Below, piece after piece: positions 53,272 to 62,299 of a DNA stretch of 64,000 nt (its first letter is position 1; each line of letters starts with the position of its first letter). The notes below the pieces were generated by a model. It was not told where the DNA came from, searched no databases, and saw only the letters and a program-made list of their open reading frames with translations. The stretch is from Blastocatellia bacterium AA13 (GTDB lineage: Bacteria; Acidobacteriota; Blastocatellia; UBA7656), in the NCBI GenBank assembly GCA_003222245.1, contig QHVH01000013.1, positions 177,217 through 241,216 of the forward strand, given 5' to 3'. The position numbers and the translations under genes were made by a program.

Positions 53272-55957
53272 TCAGGACTCGCTTTCGGCGAAGTTGAAAC
53301 CAAGCTGAATGGCTGGCCCGCCAAAGTATGGCTGCGGTGCAAAGAACATTGCCGGCGAAACCTCTCCTGCGGAAATCGACCGGGACCAAGGGTCGGCTGA
53401 TTCCACGCAAGTCGCCACGTCTGTCCCGCCATTCGTTGGTGACTCTTTTTCGGCATCGCGGATCGCTTCAGGTTCCGCCTCTTCACGGCTGCACAAGACT
53501 TCGGGCGGCTCGATGACCCAATTCTCAAGGTCAATCAATTGGATAGGCTTACTCGCAGCGTTCGCGTTGGATGGAAGCTCGGCGTCTTCAATGTCGTCTT
53601 CGTCGGGGGTTACCGGGAATTGTTCGACCAAAGCCGCTATGATCGCCTTACCGCGCTCTTCCTCGACTGGTACGAAGAATCTTTGCTTCCACGATATAGT
53701 TTCGTTGCAAAGGCCGAGCCCTCTCAACGTTGAGAACATAGTCGGGTGGGCGCCGCATAGCTCGATTACGGCGTCTCTGTGAATCCTGCCCCGCTTTATC
53801 TTGAGCCCAGCGGTTAGCGCGATTTCTTCTCCGTCATTAAATACACTGTCGAAAATATCGCTCGACTCGCGCGTGGTTCGGGCGACTCCAAGCGCTCGCA
53901 GTACTTCGCCTACGCGGTCACTCGACACTTGAACGCCCACAATGCGCTGGCCGTCGTCGGCTGTCACTCGAACAACGCGCAAGTGCGTGACGCCCGTTGT
54001 CTTCAGACTTTGCCAGAGGGGTGTGATGGCTCCCCCAATAATGTGTAGTTTCGAGGTCTGAACGTCGGGAATCGCCGCGTATTTCGTCTCCCACCAATGA
54101 CGCGCGGTTTCCGGGGTGACTGGGCGATATTTCTCCGTCAAGGCGTTCTCTTGAATATAGCTCAAGTGTGCGCCCTCCGGTCGCCACACGCCAAAGTTAA
54201 GAAAGGTGTTCCCGGTCGCAGGGTCCGTGTGCCTGCGGGATTCCAACGCAAACATGAACGAGCGTTTGTGGAGATGCTCAAAGAATGCTCCGCCTTTGCC
54301 TTTGCGAGCCTCGTCCGCTTCCGCAAAACTTACTTTCTTGGTCGGCTGGTCTATCTCAACGGTGTAGTGTGTGGTCTCGGCTCCGGTTGATTGGTCGCGG
54401 TGTACTACATTGGCATTCGACAAACGAACCGACAAAGCCTTGATGTCGGTTACGCCCTCATCGAAGGTACCGCGAGCCTTCGCGAAGCTTACTATCTCAT
54501 CAAACAGCTTCGCGTAATGATTGAACAGGCTGTTCTGCCGGTCAACATCGAGGGCCAGCACTCGATTCAAGAAGCGTGGAACGTTGTATTCATCTTCTTT
54601 TCGAACCGTCTCAACTCCTTCTTGCTCGACAAGCAACCCCATGTCTCTGAGAGTCTGACGTGGGTTGTCGATTCCGGGTACAGGCTTGCCAGACATGATA
54701 GAGCGGAATAAGAGACTGAGTGCGGCTCTGCCTTCCTCGGTCTCGAAGTTGTACTTGGCGAGGTCGCCGTTGTCGGCTGCTCCGCGGTCACCTTTGGTCA
54801 AAGCTCCAAGACTCCCGAGCCGTCTGGCGATAGTCGAGCTAAAGCGCTTCTCTCCGCCCAGTTCAGTCGACAGCAACACATACTCGGGTGGCACGGCTTG
54901 GTCCGACCGGTGCGTTCGTCCAAACGTCTGCATTTGCTTGTCGGCACTCCATCCCAGTTCAAGCGTTATGTGCACTCGGCGTTGTTGATTGGCTTCGCGA
55001 TTGGAAGCGTGCAGAGAAATTCCAGTGGATGCAGCATCCGAGATTATCGCGATTCGCTTCTTGCCTTGTTGGAATTGCTGCATTTCGTACACGTTTATGT
55101 TCTGAAGGGCGATTCCTTCCGGATTCCGCTTTCGATATTCAACGCGCCCGTTGCGCGGATCGCGAATTAAGCGGCGGGTTCGCCCCGTCAGTTCGGCCAC
55201 GTTGCTCTCTCCAAAGTGATTCACAAGCTGGTCAAGGGGGTTCTCGGGCAGTGCGAGCGCCGATAGTCCGTCGATGAGCCGCTGCTTCATCTCCAAAGCC
55301 TCACGACTCTGTACTATGTTGCCATCGGCGTCTCTAACTGGTTCTTGCAACGTTTTGCCTGTCGCTGGGTCGGTCACATCGCGATAAAGAGTAGTGGGGA
55401 AGCCTCGGTCTACCATGTTGGCTATGACTTCACGTGGCGAGAAATCCAAATCCTCAAGCTGACCATTCTCAGCCTTGGCTCTTGCAACCTGCTCGCGCGT
55501 TCTCGCCTCTCCCGTTCCGACAAGCGAGATGACAACCGACTTGCCTTCCGCAAGCGCTTTCTCGGTTTCTTCAATCACGGTCGGGACTTTGTATGATGAA
55601 ATGATCTGCCTGAAAAACCTTTGATGGTCTCCCCAAAACTTGTTGAGGGCAACAGCGCGAGCTCGCCTTCCGCCGTTGGTGATTCCGAGCGCCTCGCTGA
55701 TGTTCTGCATGACAACCTGCCAAGCATCAGCGGCACAGTTGTACATCTCGCGTTGCTGCGGCGTGAGCTTATGAATCGTCTCCCGATACTCGACGGCCTT
55801 TCCTGATCGCGGGCAAGTACCAAAGCTGATGGATGCGGACGCGAGGATTCCAAGGCTCTTGAGATCGCGGCTAATCATCTCCATGGCTCCGACTCCGCCG
55901 GCGTCGATCTCCGCCAAGAATTGACTGAAGCCGCCTGGGAAGCTTGTCGAGTCGCCC
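53272..55957 (-). pseudogene. 3' part of an MTase/strawberry-notch helicase gene cut by the RIT element
   Basis: The open frame starts at TTG 55917 but continues upstream to the element edge, reading STSFPGGFSQFLAEIDAGGVGAME. It contains the strawberry-notch C-terminal helicase domain (EMQQFQQGKKRIAIISDAASTGISLHASN ... LELGWSADKQMQTFGRTHRSDQA) and further C-terminal domains (about 880 residues in total). Joined to 59544-61420 with one copy of the 6-bp repeat, it forms one frame of 1518 codons plus stop. Such large MTase-helicases are carried by conjugative elements and plasmids. Confidence 0.9.
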
Positions 55958-56039
55958 TTATGTGGTGCACGTGGTTATGTGGCGTTCATTCCGCATGTTA
56001 TTGCTGCCAAAAGAACCAGAAAGAACGAACGCCACATAA
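55958..56039. repeat. left (low-coordinate) RIT end with palindromic repeats
   Basis: TTATGTGG-type units: the 27-bp outer repeat (55958-55984) contains TTATGTGG twice around GTGCAC, and an inverted CGCCACATAA lies at 56030-56039 close to the end of the third recombinase gene. These are probable recombinase-binding sites. Confidence 0.8.
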
Positions 56040-56048
56040 AAGATTGAT

Positions 56049-57065
56049 CTAGAGCCTACGCAAGAATGCCATTATCTCGGCGTCCTCTTTCCAGTGCTTT
56101 GGAGGCTTTCTAGGCTTGGGGTCTTTCACTTCGCAGTGACGTAATGCTTCTGCTTTCATTTCTAGATCAATCTCGGCATAGATGTTAGTAGTGGCCAGTG
56201 AGACATGCCCAAGCCACCCGCGAATCGTATTGATATCAACACCGGCACGTAGCAAGTGAGTGGCGGAAGTGTGGCGAATGGTGTGAGGGCTAACTCGTTT
56301 AGTCGTTAGGGAGGGCATGTTCTCACGCAGAGACTTAACATATCGCTCGATCATTTCATGAATTCCAAACCTAGTGATGGGTCGACCACGGCGGTTCAGA
56401 AAGACATGCTCAGATTGAGCGCGATCATTGATTAGCGACACCAACGTTAGAGCTGTATGCGACCATAGCGGACACAGACGCTTTTTATTACCTTTCCCAC
56501 GAATCAGAACAGACGAGAAGTCCCTCTCTGGGACCCGGCCCAAGTTAACATCCGCGACTCTGACGTGGGCGGCTTCGTCAGCTCTCGCTCCGGTGTTATA
56601 GAGGAAGAGAAGTAAAGCATAGTCTCGCTGACCTTGTTTAGTCCGTCGATCTGGTGCCTTGAGTAGCCCCTCCATTTCAGGTTTCTCTAAATAACTCACC
56701 AAGGGCCTGGCAACTCTCTTGAACGGGATAGAACGGATTTGCCCACACCACTCGATGTGCTCAGGACTGTTTAATCCAATATGCCTGGCAAGAGCGTGTA
56801 TTGTCGCAAGCCGCTGATTTCGTGTTGCCGGTACACACCCACGAGTCGTTTCAATATCCACCAGAAAAAGTCGTACGATCTCTGGAGTCACGTCTGTCAC
56901 TTCTAGCCGCTCTACTGGTCGTCTAATTTTCTGTACAACGAATGGCACTAATTGAACGAGAGTATCGCGATAGCTCTGTTGGGTATTCCGAGCGAGATTC
57001 CGCTCTTGGACGTGTTCCAGAAGAAAGCGTCTGATCCAAGGCCCTAACAGGTTTGCATTATTCAT
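56049..57065 (-). CDS. RIT tyrosine recombinase, third of trio
   Basis: 338 residues. N-terminal SAM-like domain (LARNTQQSYRDTLVQLVPF) and catalytic domain with Arg in NTGARADEAAHVRVAD, HTIRHTSATHLLRAG, GWLGHVSLATTNIYAEID (Tyr nucleophile). All conserved residues are present. It overlaps the second recombinase by 8 bases. The trio is thought to act together in moving the element. Confidence 0.93.
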   Translation of the reverse strand: MNNANLLGPWIRRFLLEHVQERNLARNTQQSYRDTLVQLVPFVVQKIRRPVERLEVTDVTPEIVRLFLVDIETTRGCVPATRNQRLATIHALARHIGLNSPEHIEWCGQIRSIPFKRVARPLVSYLEKPEMEGLLKAPDRRTKQGQRDYALLLFLYNTGARADEAAHVRVADVNLGRVPERDFSSVLIRGKGNKKRLCPLWSHTALTLVSLINDRAQSEHVFLNRRGRPITRFGIHEMIERYVKSLRENMPSLTTKRVSPHTIRHTSATHLLRAGVDINTIRGWLGHVSLATTNIYAEIDLEMKAEALRHCEVKDPKPRKPPKHWKEDAEIMAFLRRL

Positions 57066-58014
57066 GGAAGTCCTCCTTCATCGCTATCGCATACTGTTCA
57101 AAACGTAAGGATGCCTGCTGAAGTAGCTCTGGCGTCATCTTGAGATAAACCTGGGTTGATGAGAGATGCACGTGGCCCAAGTAAGTAGCCAGATGTGGCA
57201 CCAGGTTTTGCACATTATTAGCTCCTTCCCGATACCATGCGATCAGACGGTGAACCGCGAACGTATGTCGTAAGTCGTGGAGCCTCGGTTGAAGCCTGCT
57301 TCCGTCAGACCGGGTAACACCAGCACGGATGCACAAGCGGCGGAATGCCCTTTCTACCAAAGCTAATGTTGGAGAAGCCCCACTACGCGTAACGAAGAAC
57401 GGTGAGTCAACATTCTGTGAATGGCCAGCTTGTCGTCGACTCTCGACATACCGCTCAAGTGCACCATGAAGCTGCTGTCCGACGGGCACCAAGCGCGTTT
57501 TGAAGAATTTCGTGTCGCTGACAGTGATTAGTTTTGTTGAAATGTCCACGTCTCCATAGGTCAGAGCGAGGGCTTCACCGATCCGCAGGCCGGTGCCGTA
57601 GAGTAAGAGCAAGAGTGAATGGATTGTCAGAGGTTCCAGCTTGAACTTTCGACCGTGCGAGCCGTTCTCTCTGAGAATCTTTTTCAGTTCCTCAACCGAA
57701 TAGATATACGCCTCAAAGGATTTAGTGCACTTTGGTCTTTTTGCCGGTAATGGCGCTGTTGCAACGCAACCGCTACTGATGGCGTAGTCATAGAACACTC
57801 GCAGTGTGCCGTACTTCTGTTGCCAGCGAGCTATGCTTTGACCTTCTCCCCCGGCAAGGAAGGCATTAACTTGGTCTTCCCGAACTCTCTTAATATCGGC
57901 CTCGTCACCTACAAAACGGCAGAAAGCTCGTAATGTGTATGCCGCTGACTTGAACTTTGCCCCTAACGATTTTCCGTAAGCGATGTACTGATCAGCTAAT
58001 AGCCGTATTTTCAT
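57058..58014 (-). CDS. RIT tyrosine recombinase, second of trio
   Basis: 318 residues. The catalytic domain has GTGLRIGEALALTYGD, HDLRHTFAVHRLI and YLGHVHLSSTQVYLKMT (Tyr). The N-terminal domain (AYGKSLGAKFKSAAYTLRAFCRFV) is typical of this subgroup. It starts in an ATGA overlap with the first gene, after a GGAGG site. Intact. Confidence 0.93.
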   Translation of the reverse strand: MKIRLLADQYIAYGKSLGAKFKSAAYTLRAFCRFVGDEADIKRVREDQVNAFLAGGEGQSIARWQQKYGTLRVFYDYAISSGCVATAPLPAKRPKCTKSFEAYIYSVEELKKILRENGSHGRKFKLEPLTIHSLLLLLYGTGLRIGEALALTYGDVDISTKLITVSDTKFFKTRLVPVGQQLHGALERYVESRRQAGHSQNVDSPFFVTRSGASPTLALVERAFRRLCIRAGVTRSDGSRLQPRLHDLRHTFAVHRLIAWYREGANNVQNLVPHLATYLGHVHLSSTQVYLKMTPELLQQASLRFEQYAIAMKEDFHE

Positions 58015-59381
58015 GACAGACCTCCTAAATCAAATTCCGCAACCTGGCGCAGTCGGTTTAGATCAGCCTTCGCATGAATGGATGTTGCTTTAGGGCTGAG
58101 GTCTCCGAGGTAATCAGCGATAGCTTTCTTCGACAAACCTCCTAAATCAAATTCTGCCACCTGGCGCAGTCCATTTAAGTCAACCTTGGCGTAAATGGAC
58201 GTTGCTTTAGGGCTGAGGTGTCCGAGGTGATCGGCGATAGCTTTCATCGACAACCCTTCAGCAAGTAAATGAGTGGCGCAAGCATGTCGTAGGACATGCG
58301 GCCCAATATGTTTTAGAGAGATGCCCAGTTTACGCAGACGCCAACCGACTATATTCCAAAGACAAGTCCCGCTGATCGGCTGAATTGGGGAGATCATTGT
58401 CAGGAATAGTTCGCGGTAAGAAGATCGTAGCCGCACTTCTCTCAGGTATCGCAGCAGCGCCTCACCGACTTGGGTTGAGAGAGGATAAACCTGCTGCCGT
58501 TGCTGCTGCTTGGAGTGACGAACTAGAATCGTTTCCCGTTCCCAATCTATGTCTTCCAGTCGCAGGCGGCGAAGCTCAGCCGAACGCAAGCCGTAGGACA
58601 TGAAAAGCAGGAGAATTGCACGGTCTCGGATATCGGTCGGGTGGTCACTGTCAGTGAGCGCCAGCAATCGTTGCACATCATACCAGGTCAGTACTGTCGG
58701 AATGCCTTCATTCTGATATATGCGAGGTGCTTTGATCGAGAGGGACAATCCACGAGAGCACAAGTCTTGCGCCTCGGCATAACGAAAGAAAGATCGCAAC
58801 ACCTCAGCTACGCATCGGAGCGATCTCCGAGTATAGCCATCCTGGTTACCCTTAAGAGCAACTGCCTCGTTGATATCACTAATCGACAGATCTTTAAGCC
58901 TGCGATTAGAACTGTGCAGGCGGTTTAGAAAATCCGTCACATACCAGCACTGAAGCTTCACTGTTTCCGCCGCCAGTCCCTTTTCTCGTGACAAATAGTC
59001 CGCGAAATCAGCAACCAAACCAGCATTAGGGTTCGCCGGAGGTACAGGTTCTCGCAACCTTCCAATGAAACGCAGCCAGTTTACGGCTACCGAAGTAAAC
59101 TGCCTTTCTGATCTCAGGCCATGTTTGATGCTAGAGTGACGTGGCTTGCGAGATGCCCATCTCTTTCCCGCTGTCCTAATTTCCTCAATGCTAATCTCTC
59201 GTTTGTTTCTTAAACCCAACTTCTTAATGAGTGTAAGCAGCATTGAGGCAGTTCCCCGCAGGGTACCACGAGTACACCCTTGCTCAGCACAATGCCGGAG
59301 ATACCGCAATCGTTCGTCTACAAGTGGGCTAGCAAAATGATGCTCTGCCGTACTCTCTCTATTGTACAGTTGATGGAACAT
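58011..59381 (-). CDS. RIT tyrosine recombinase, first of trio, with duplicated C-terminus
   Basis: 456 residues from an ATG with GGGAGG 8 bases upstream (frame open 44 codons further, inside the element end). Catalytic residues: Arg in MSYGLRSAELRRLRLED, HVLRHACATHLLAEG and Tyr in GHLSPKATSIYAKVDLNG. After this, 39 residues are repeated, KKAIADYLGDLSPKATSIHAKADLNRLRQVAEFDLGGLS, in which the Tyr has become His. The repeat comes from a 117-bp tandem duplication at the gene end. Confidence 0.93.
   Translation of the reverse strand: MFHQLYNRESTAEHHFASPLVDERLRYLRHCAEQGCTRGTLRGTASMLLTLIKKLGLRNKREISIEEIRTAGKRWASRKPRHSSIKHGLRSERQFTSVAVNWLRFIGRLREPVPPANPNAGLVADFADYLSREKGLAAETVKLQCWYVTDFLNRLHSSNRRLKDLSISDINEAVALKGNQDGYTRRSLRCVAEVLRSFFRYAEAQDLCSRGLSLSIKAPRIYQNEGIPTVLTWYDVQRLLALTDSDHPTDIRDRAILLLFMSYGLRSAELRRLRLEDIDWERETILVRHSKQQQRQQVYPLSTQVGEALLRYLREVRLRSSYRELFLTMISPIQPISGTCLWNIVGWRLRKLGISLKHIGPHVLRHACATHLLAEGLSMKAIADHLGHLSPKATSIYAKVDLNGLRQVAEFDLGGLSKKAIADYLGDLSPKATSIHAKADLNRLRQVAEFDLGGLS
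58021..58254. repeat. 117-bp tandem duplication in the first RIT recombinase gene
   Basis: Units at 58021-58137 and 58138-58254 are diverged copies (39 codons each). The upstream copy in gene direction keeps the active Tyr codon; the terminal copy does not. Confidence 0.88.
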
Positions 59382-59436
59382 AGTCGAGCCTCCCGATGGA
59401 TTTTCAAGAAAACACTCGACTATATATCGGAGAAAG

Positions 59437-59543
59437 TTATGTGGCGTTAAATTCAACTCACGCCACCGACCAAAGCAGTTAGCAACCCTGCGCCACATAA
59501 CCACGTGCACCACATAAGGGAGATTATGTGGTCAACCACATAA
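59437..59543. repeat. right (high-coordinate) RIT end with extra palindrome
   Basis: It contains GTTATGTGGCG at 59437, the inverted 27-bp repeat (59491-59517) and a further 20-bp perfect palindrome TTATGTGGTCAACCACATAA (59524-59543) not present at the other end. The two ends are therefore asymmetric. Confidence 0.8.
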
Positions 59544-61420
59544 TCGCCCCATAATCCCAATCTGGTCATATAGGCCATGTTGCGAACGTCGGTTGCTCCG
59601 GTTGCACTCGAATAGACGATTCTGTAGTCAGGATTCGCAACGCCGTCTTGCAAGTCAATCACGGCTTGCCCGGTCTGCGTGGGTTCACCGCGACCACTGG
59701 CTAGCGCGTTCTTTGCCTTGTGCGCTTCGTCAAAGATGACCACCGCATCGGCGCCTAACCACCGCTGTATCTGATCGAATCGGCGCGCGCCGTTCTTGGC
59801 TGCGGCTATCAGCGAAGAGTAAGAGCTAAAGATAACTCCCTCGGGCAAGGTAATGTCATCCGTTGCGGGATAATCATTTATTCGCGCAAGTGGTATCTTT
59901 ACGCCAAGGTCATTGAGGTCTCGCCTTGCCGATTCCAGCAAGTCATTGTTGACCGATAGCCACAGGGCGCGCCGTCTTTGTTGATTCCAGTTGTCAACCA
60001 CTATACCGGCGATAATGCGGCCTTTCCCGACTCCGGTACCGTCGCCGACATAGTAAGCCGCTCGCGAGCCATCTGGTAACCGCTGCTCGTGGCGTTGTCC
60101 CGCGTAAATCACTCGTTCAAGTTGAATGTCGGATAATCGGCCTTCGGTTATGATCTCGCGCGACAGGTGCGGACGGTAGGTTATCTCCGGCGGCAGCACG
60201 GCAGCCATTGAAGCTGACTCGACAATGGGCGCAGGGTGAGGCGTCCCGCCCTTCAATCTTGCGGGACTGTAGGGAACAAAGAGGGTCTTACACTCTGGCT
60301 CTGCGGTTTCGCTCTCGCTGTTCGTGCCCTCGGTCGTCTTGCTTTCGCCAGCCTTGCTCTCTGCTCTCTCTGGCTCCGTGTCCTTGCTCGTCCCGTGGAC
60401 TGCGAGTTCCTTAAGCGACTCCCACAGGCTTTCGAGATTGTCTGCTTCTCCCCAATTGATGTTGTTAAGTCGCGCTTCCCAATTCTTGCCGGGTGTCGGG
60501 CCGGTCTTGTCAATAATCAGGATTTGCAGACCGTAGCTTGTGCCGTACTTGCCATATTCGTTGCCGCCGAAATGAAAGTTGGCGCGTACGTTGTACGTTG
60601 TGGTCAGAACCTTCCACCAATCGCTAAAACCGGGGCGAGTGAAGCTCATCGCTTCGCTCACAATCGCGACCAACCTTCCGCCTTGCTGCATTCGCCTGAG
60701 CGCGCCTTCCACGTGTCGAGCGCCGTAGATCATTCGGTTAGCGACAACCCGTCCGCCTGTCGCGCTGAAAGGCGGGTTCATCAAAACGGCGGTTGGCCTT
60801 ATCTCTGTGTCGAGCAGATCGTGAATGAACTCCGCGTCTACGCTGTTGGTTTCGAATCCAAGAACCCGGTCGAGGAGCATGCGGCGGCGCGGGCTTATCT
60901 CGTTGCACACCACGTGAGCGCCGATAGCGCGCGGCCAGACGGCAAGGCTCCCGGTTCCCGCTGACGGCTCAAGCACGAGGTCATTCGGTGAAGGGTTCAA
61001 CAGTCGGTCGGCTATATAGGCGAGTGCTGGCGGTGTTGAGAATTGCTGAAGCCGAGATTGCTCAAGCGTCCGGTCTGACTGCCTGGGCAAGCGTTGGGTT
61101 AGAGGCCGCAAGGTCCGGCTGAGAGCATCGGCTACGCTCATTGACATGAGTTCGCGTGCCTGGGTTTCGAGCAGTTTGTTGACCGCCGTTTCCATCGCGT
61201 CGTAGGCGTCGCGAGCGGTGTAAGTGCCTCGCGCACGGCTTCCGCCATAGGCTCGGTCGGCCATCTCAGTAAGCGCCCGGTTGTTGATAGACTCGCCGGC
61301 GAGCAAACGCCCGTGAATCTCTTCAATCAAGCGCTCGGTTCCCAATAACAAATCGGAGTTGGGCCTTACCGGTGCGGTTGGTGCGAGCGAAACGGCGGTG
61401 ATACAGTTTTCTCTGAGCAT
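59544..61420 (-). pseudogene. 5' part of the MTase/strawberry-notch helicase gene cut by the RIT element
   Basis: The frame encodes an N6-adenine methyltransferase domain (LVLEPSAGTGSLAVWP and NPPFSATGGR), an acidic Glu/Ser/Thr-rich linker, then the helicase N-terminal part with Walker A GDGTGVGKGR, DEAHKAKNAL and SSATGATDV. It runs into the RIT end at LGLWGD and stops about 30 codons later in element sequence. The ATG at 61420 has no very strong ribosome site. The truncated product keeps the MTase and the ATP-binding half of the helicase. Confidence 0.9.
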
Positions 61421-61495
61421 CGATTCTCTCCGTAGGCAGGTGAAGTTGGTGCTTTCGGGCTAGAGGCGTTGGGGCGCTTCTAGCCCGTTCGAATT

Positions 61496-61816
61496 TCAGT
61501 ATTCGCTAGGCAACAAAAGAGTGGTGGCACCGCGGTCGGCTTCGGTGATGATCCAAAGCGGCTCGCCGGTGCGGGTGCGATAGACGCTGAAGATTCGGAA
61601 CCTGGCTTTTACTGACAGGTCATTCTCGCTCGCGTCGTGGTCGTCGCACTCTGACCAGTCTCCACTCGCGTGGCGAGACACGAACTCAAGCGGAGTTTGC
61701 TCTGAACGCATCAGAAGCGCCAAAGCGCCCGGCGTGGCGACTAACCTTCCGAGCGGGAATAGTGGTTGTTCGACATTCGGCTTACTAAAAGATACGTGCG
61801 ATTGACTGGCTGACAT
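61496..61816 (-). CDS. small conserved mobile-element protein of unknown function
   Basis: 106 residues. The pattern LFPLGRLVATPGALALLMRSEQTPLEFVSRHASGDW ... ENDLSVKARFRIFSVYRTRTGEPLWIITEADRGATTLLLPSEY is a well-known family of short proteins on plasmids and conjugative elements, without known function. An AAGGAGA site lies before the ATG. It is 75 bases upstream of the interrupted helicase gene, where it is typically found. Confidence 0.8.
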   Translation of the reverse strand: MSASQSHVSFSKPNVEQPLFPLGRLVATPGALALLMRSEQTPLEFVSRHASGDWSECDDHDASENDLSVKARFRIFSVYRTRTGEPLWIITEADRGATTLLLPSEY

Positions 61817-62299
61817 GCAGGTCTCCTTCCAAGTTCAAATGGAACGGGTCTCCGTTGAATCGGCGGAGTAGTCCGTTTAAGAAAGCTCTGAAAACTGCTT
61901 GCTCCCCTTAGAAGCAGAAGACCTGGCGGCGGGGTCCCCGTGTGTCACCCGCAGGGCCGGAACGAAGTGGAGGACTCGCGTCGTAGTTCGCGCGAGTTGA
62001 CTAACGGGGTGCCGCTGGAAGGTCTGATTCGGGGAGCAAGCAATGAGGAAATTTTGTTTGTGTGCGTTTGTGACGATTCTTGACTGACAGCGGCGACGTT
62101 GATGACCGATGTAGACGTATGAAAAGAGTGCGTGTGGAAACTGTAAAGGGATTCTTTGATCAATTGCATCGGTTCCCACCGAATGGAGCGGGACCCGTGA
62201 TCACGGAAGAGAACCATCGAAACATCAGATATCCGAAGTACTCAGGCTGTGACCTCACGCGGGTGGCTGACTCAAGAACGCTCCGGTATTCTTGCAAGC
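61817..62299. other. intergenic region without a recognisable gene
   Basis: This divergent region lies between the small mobile-element gene and the methyltransferase gene. Short ORFs are present on both strands but show no family features. Confidence 0.5.

Larger units (their letters stand above)
55958..59543 (-). mobile_element. RIT element (recombinase in trio)
   Basis: Three overlapping tyrosine recombinase genes in one direction, flanked by inverted-repeat ends: a 27-bp sequence at 55958-55984 is repeated in inverted form without mismatch at 59491-59517, and a further palindrome extends the right end to 59543. TCGCCC lies on both sides (55952-55957 and 59544-59549), consistent with a 6-bp target duplication or core site. 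Removal with one copy restores the host reading frame exactly. This is the arrangement described for RIT elements; the element appears complete. Confidence 0.9.

Noticed and set aside
53257..53289. Perfect stem at the helicase gene end as a standard terminator
   Set aside because: No T-run follows on the minus strand; noted only as a possible transcript end.
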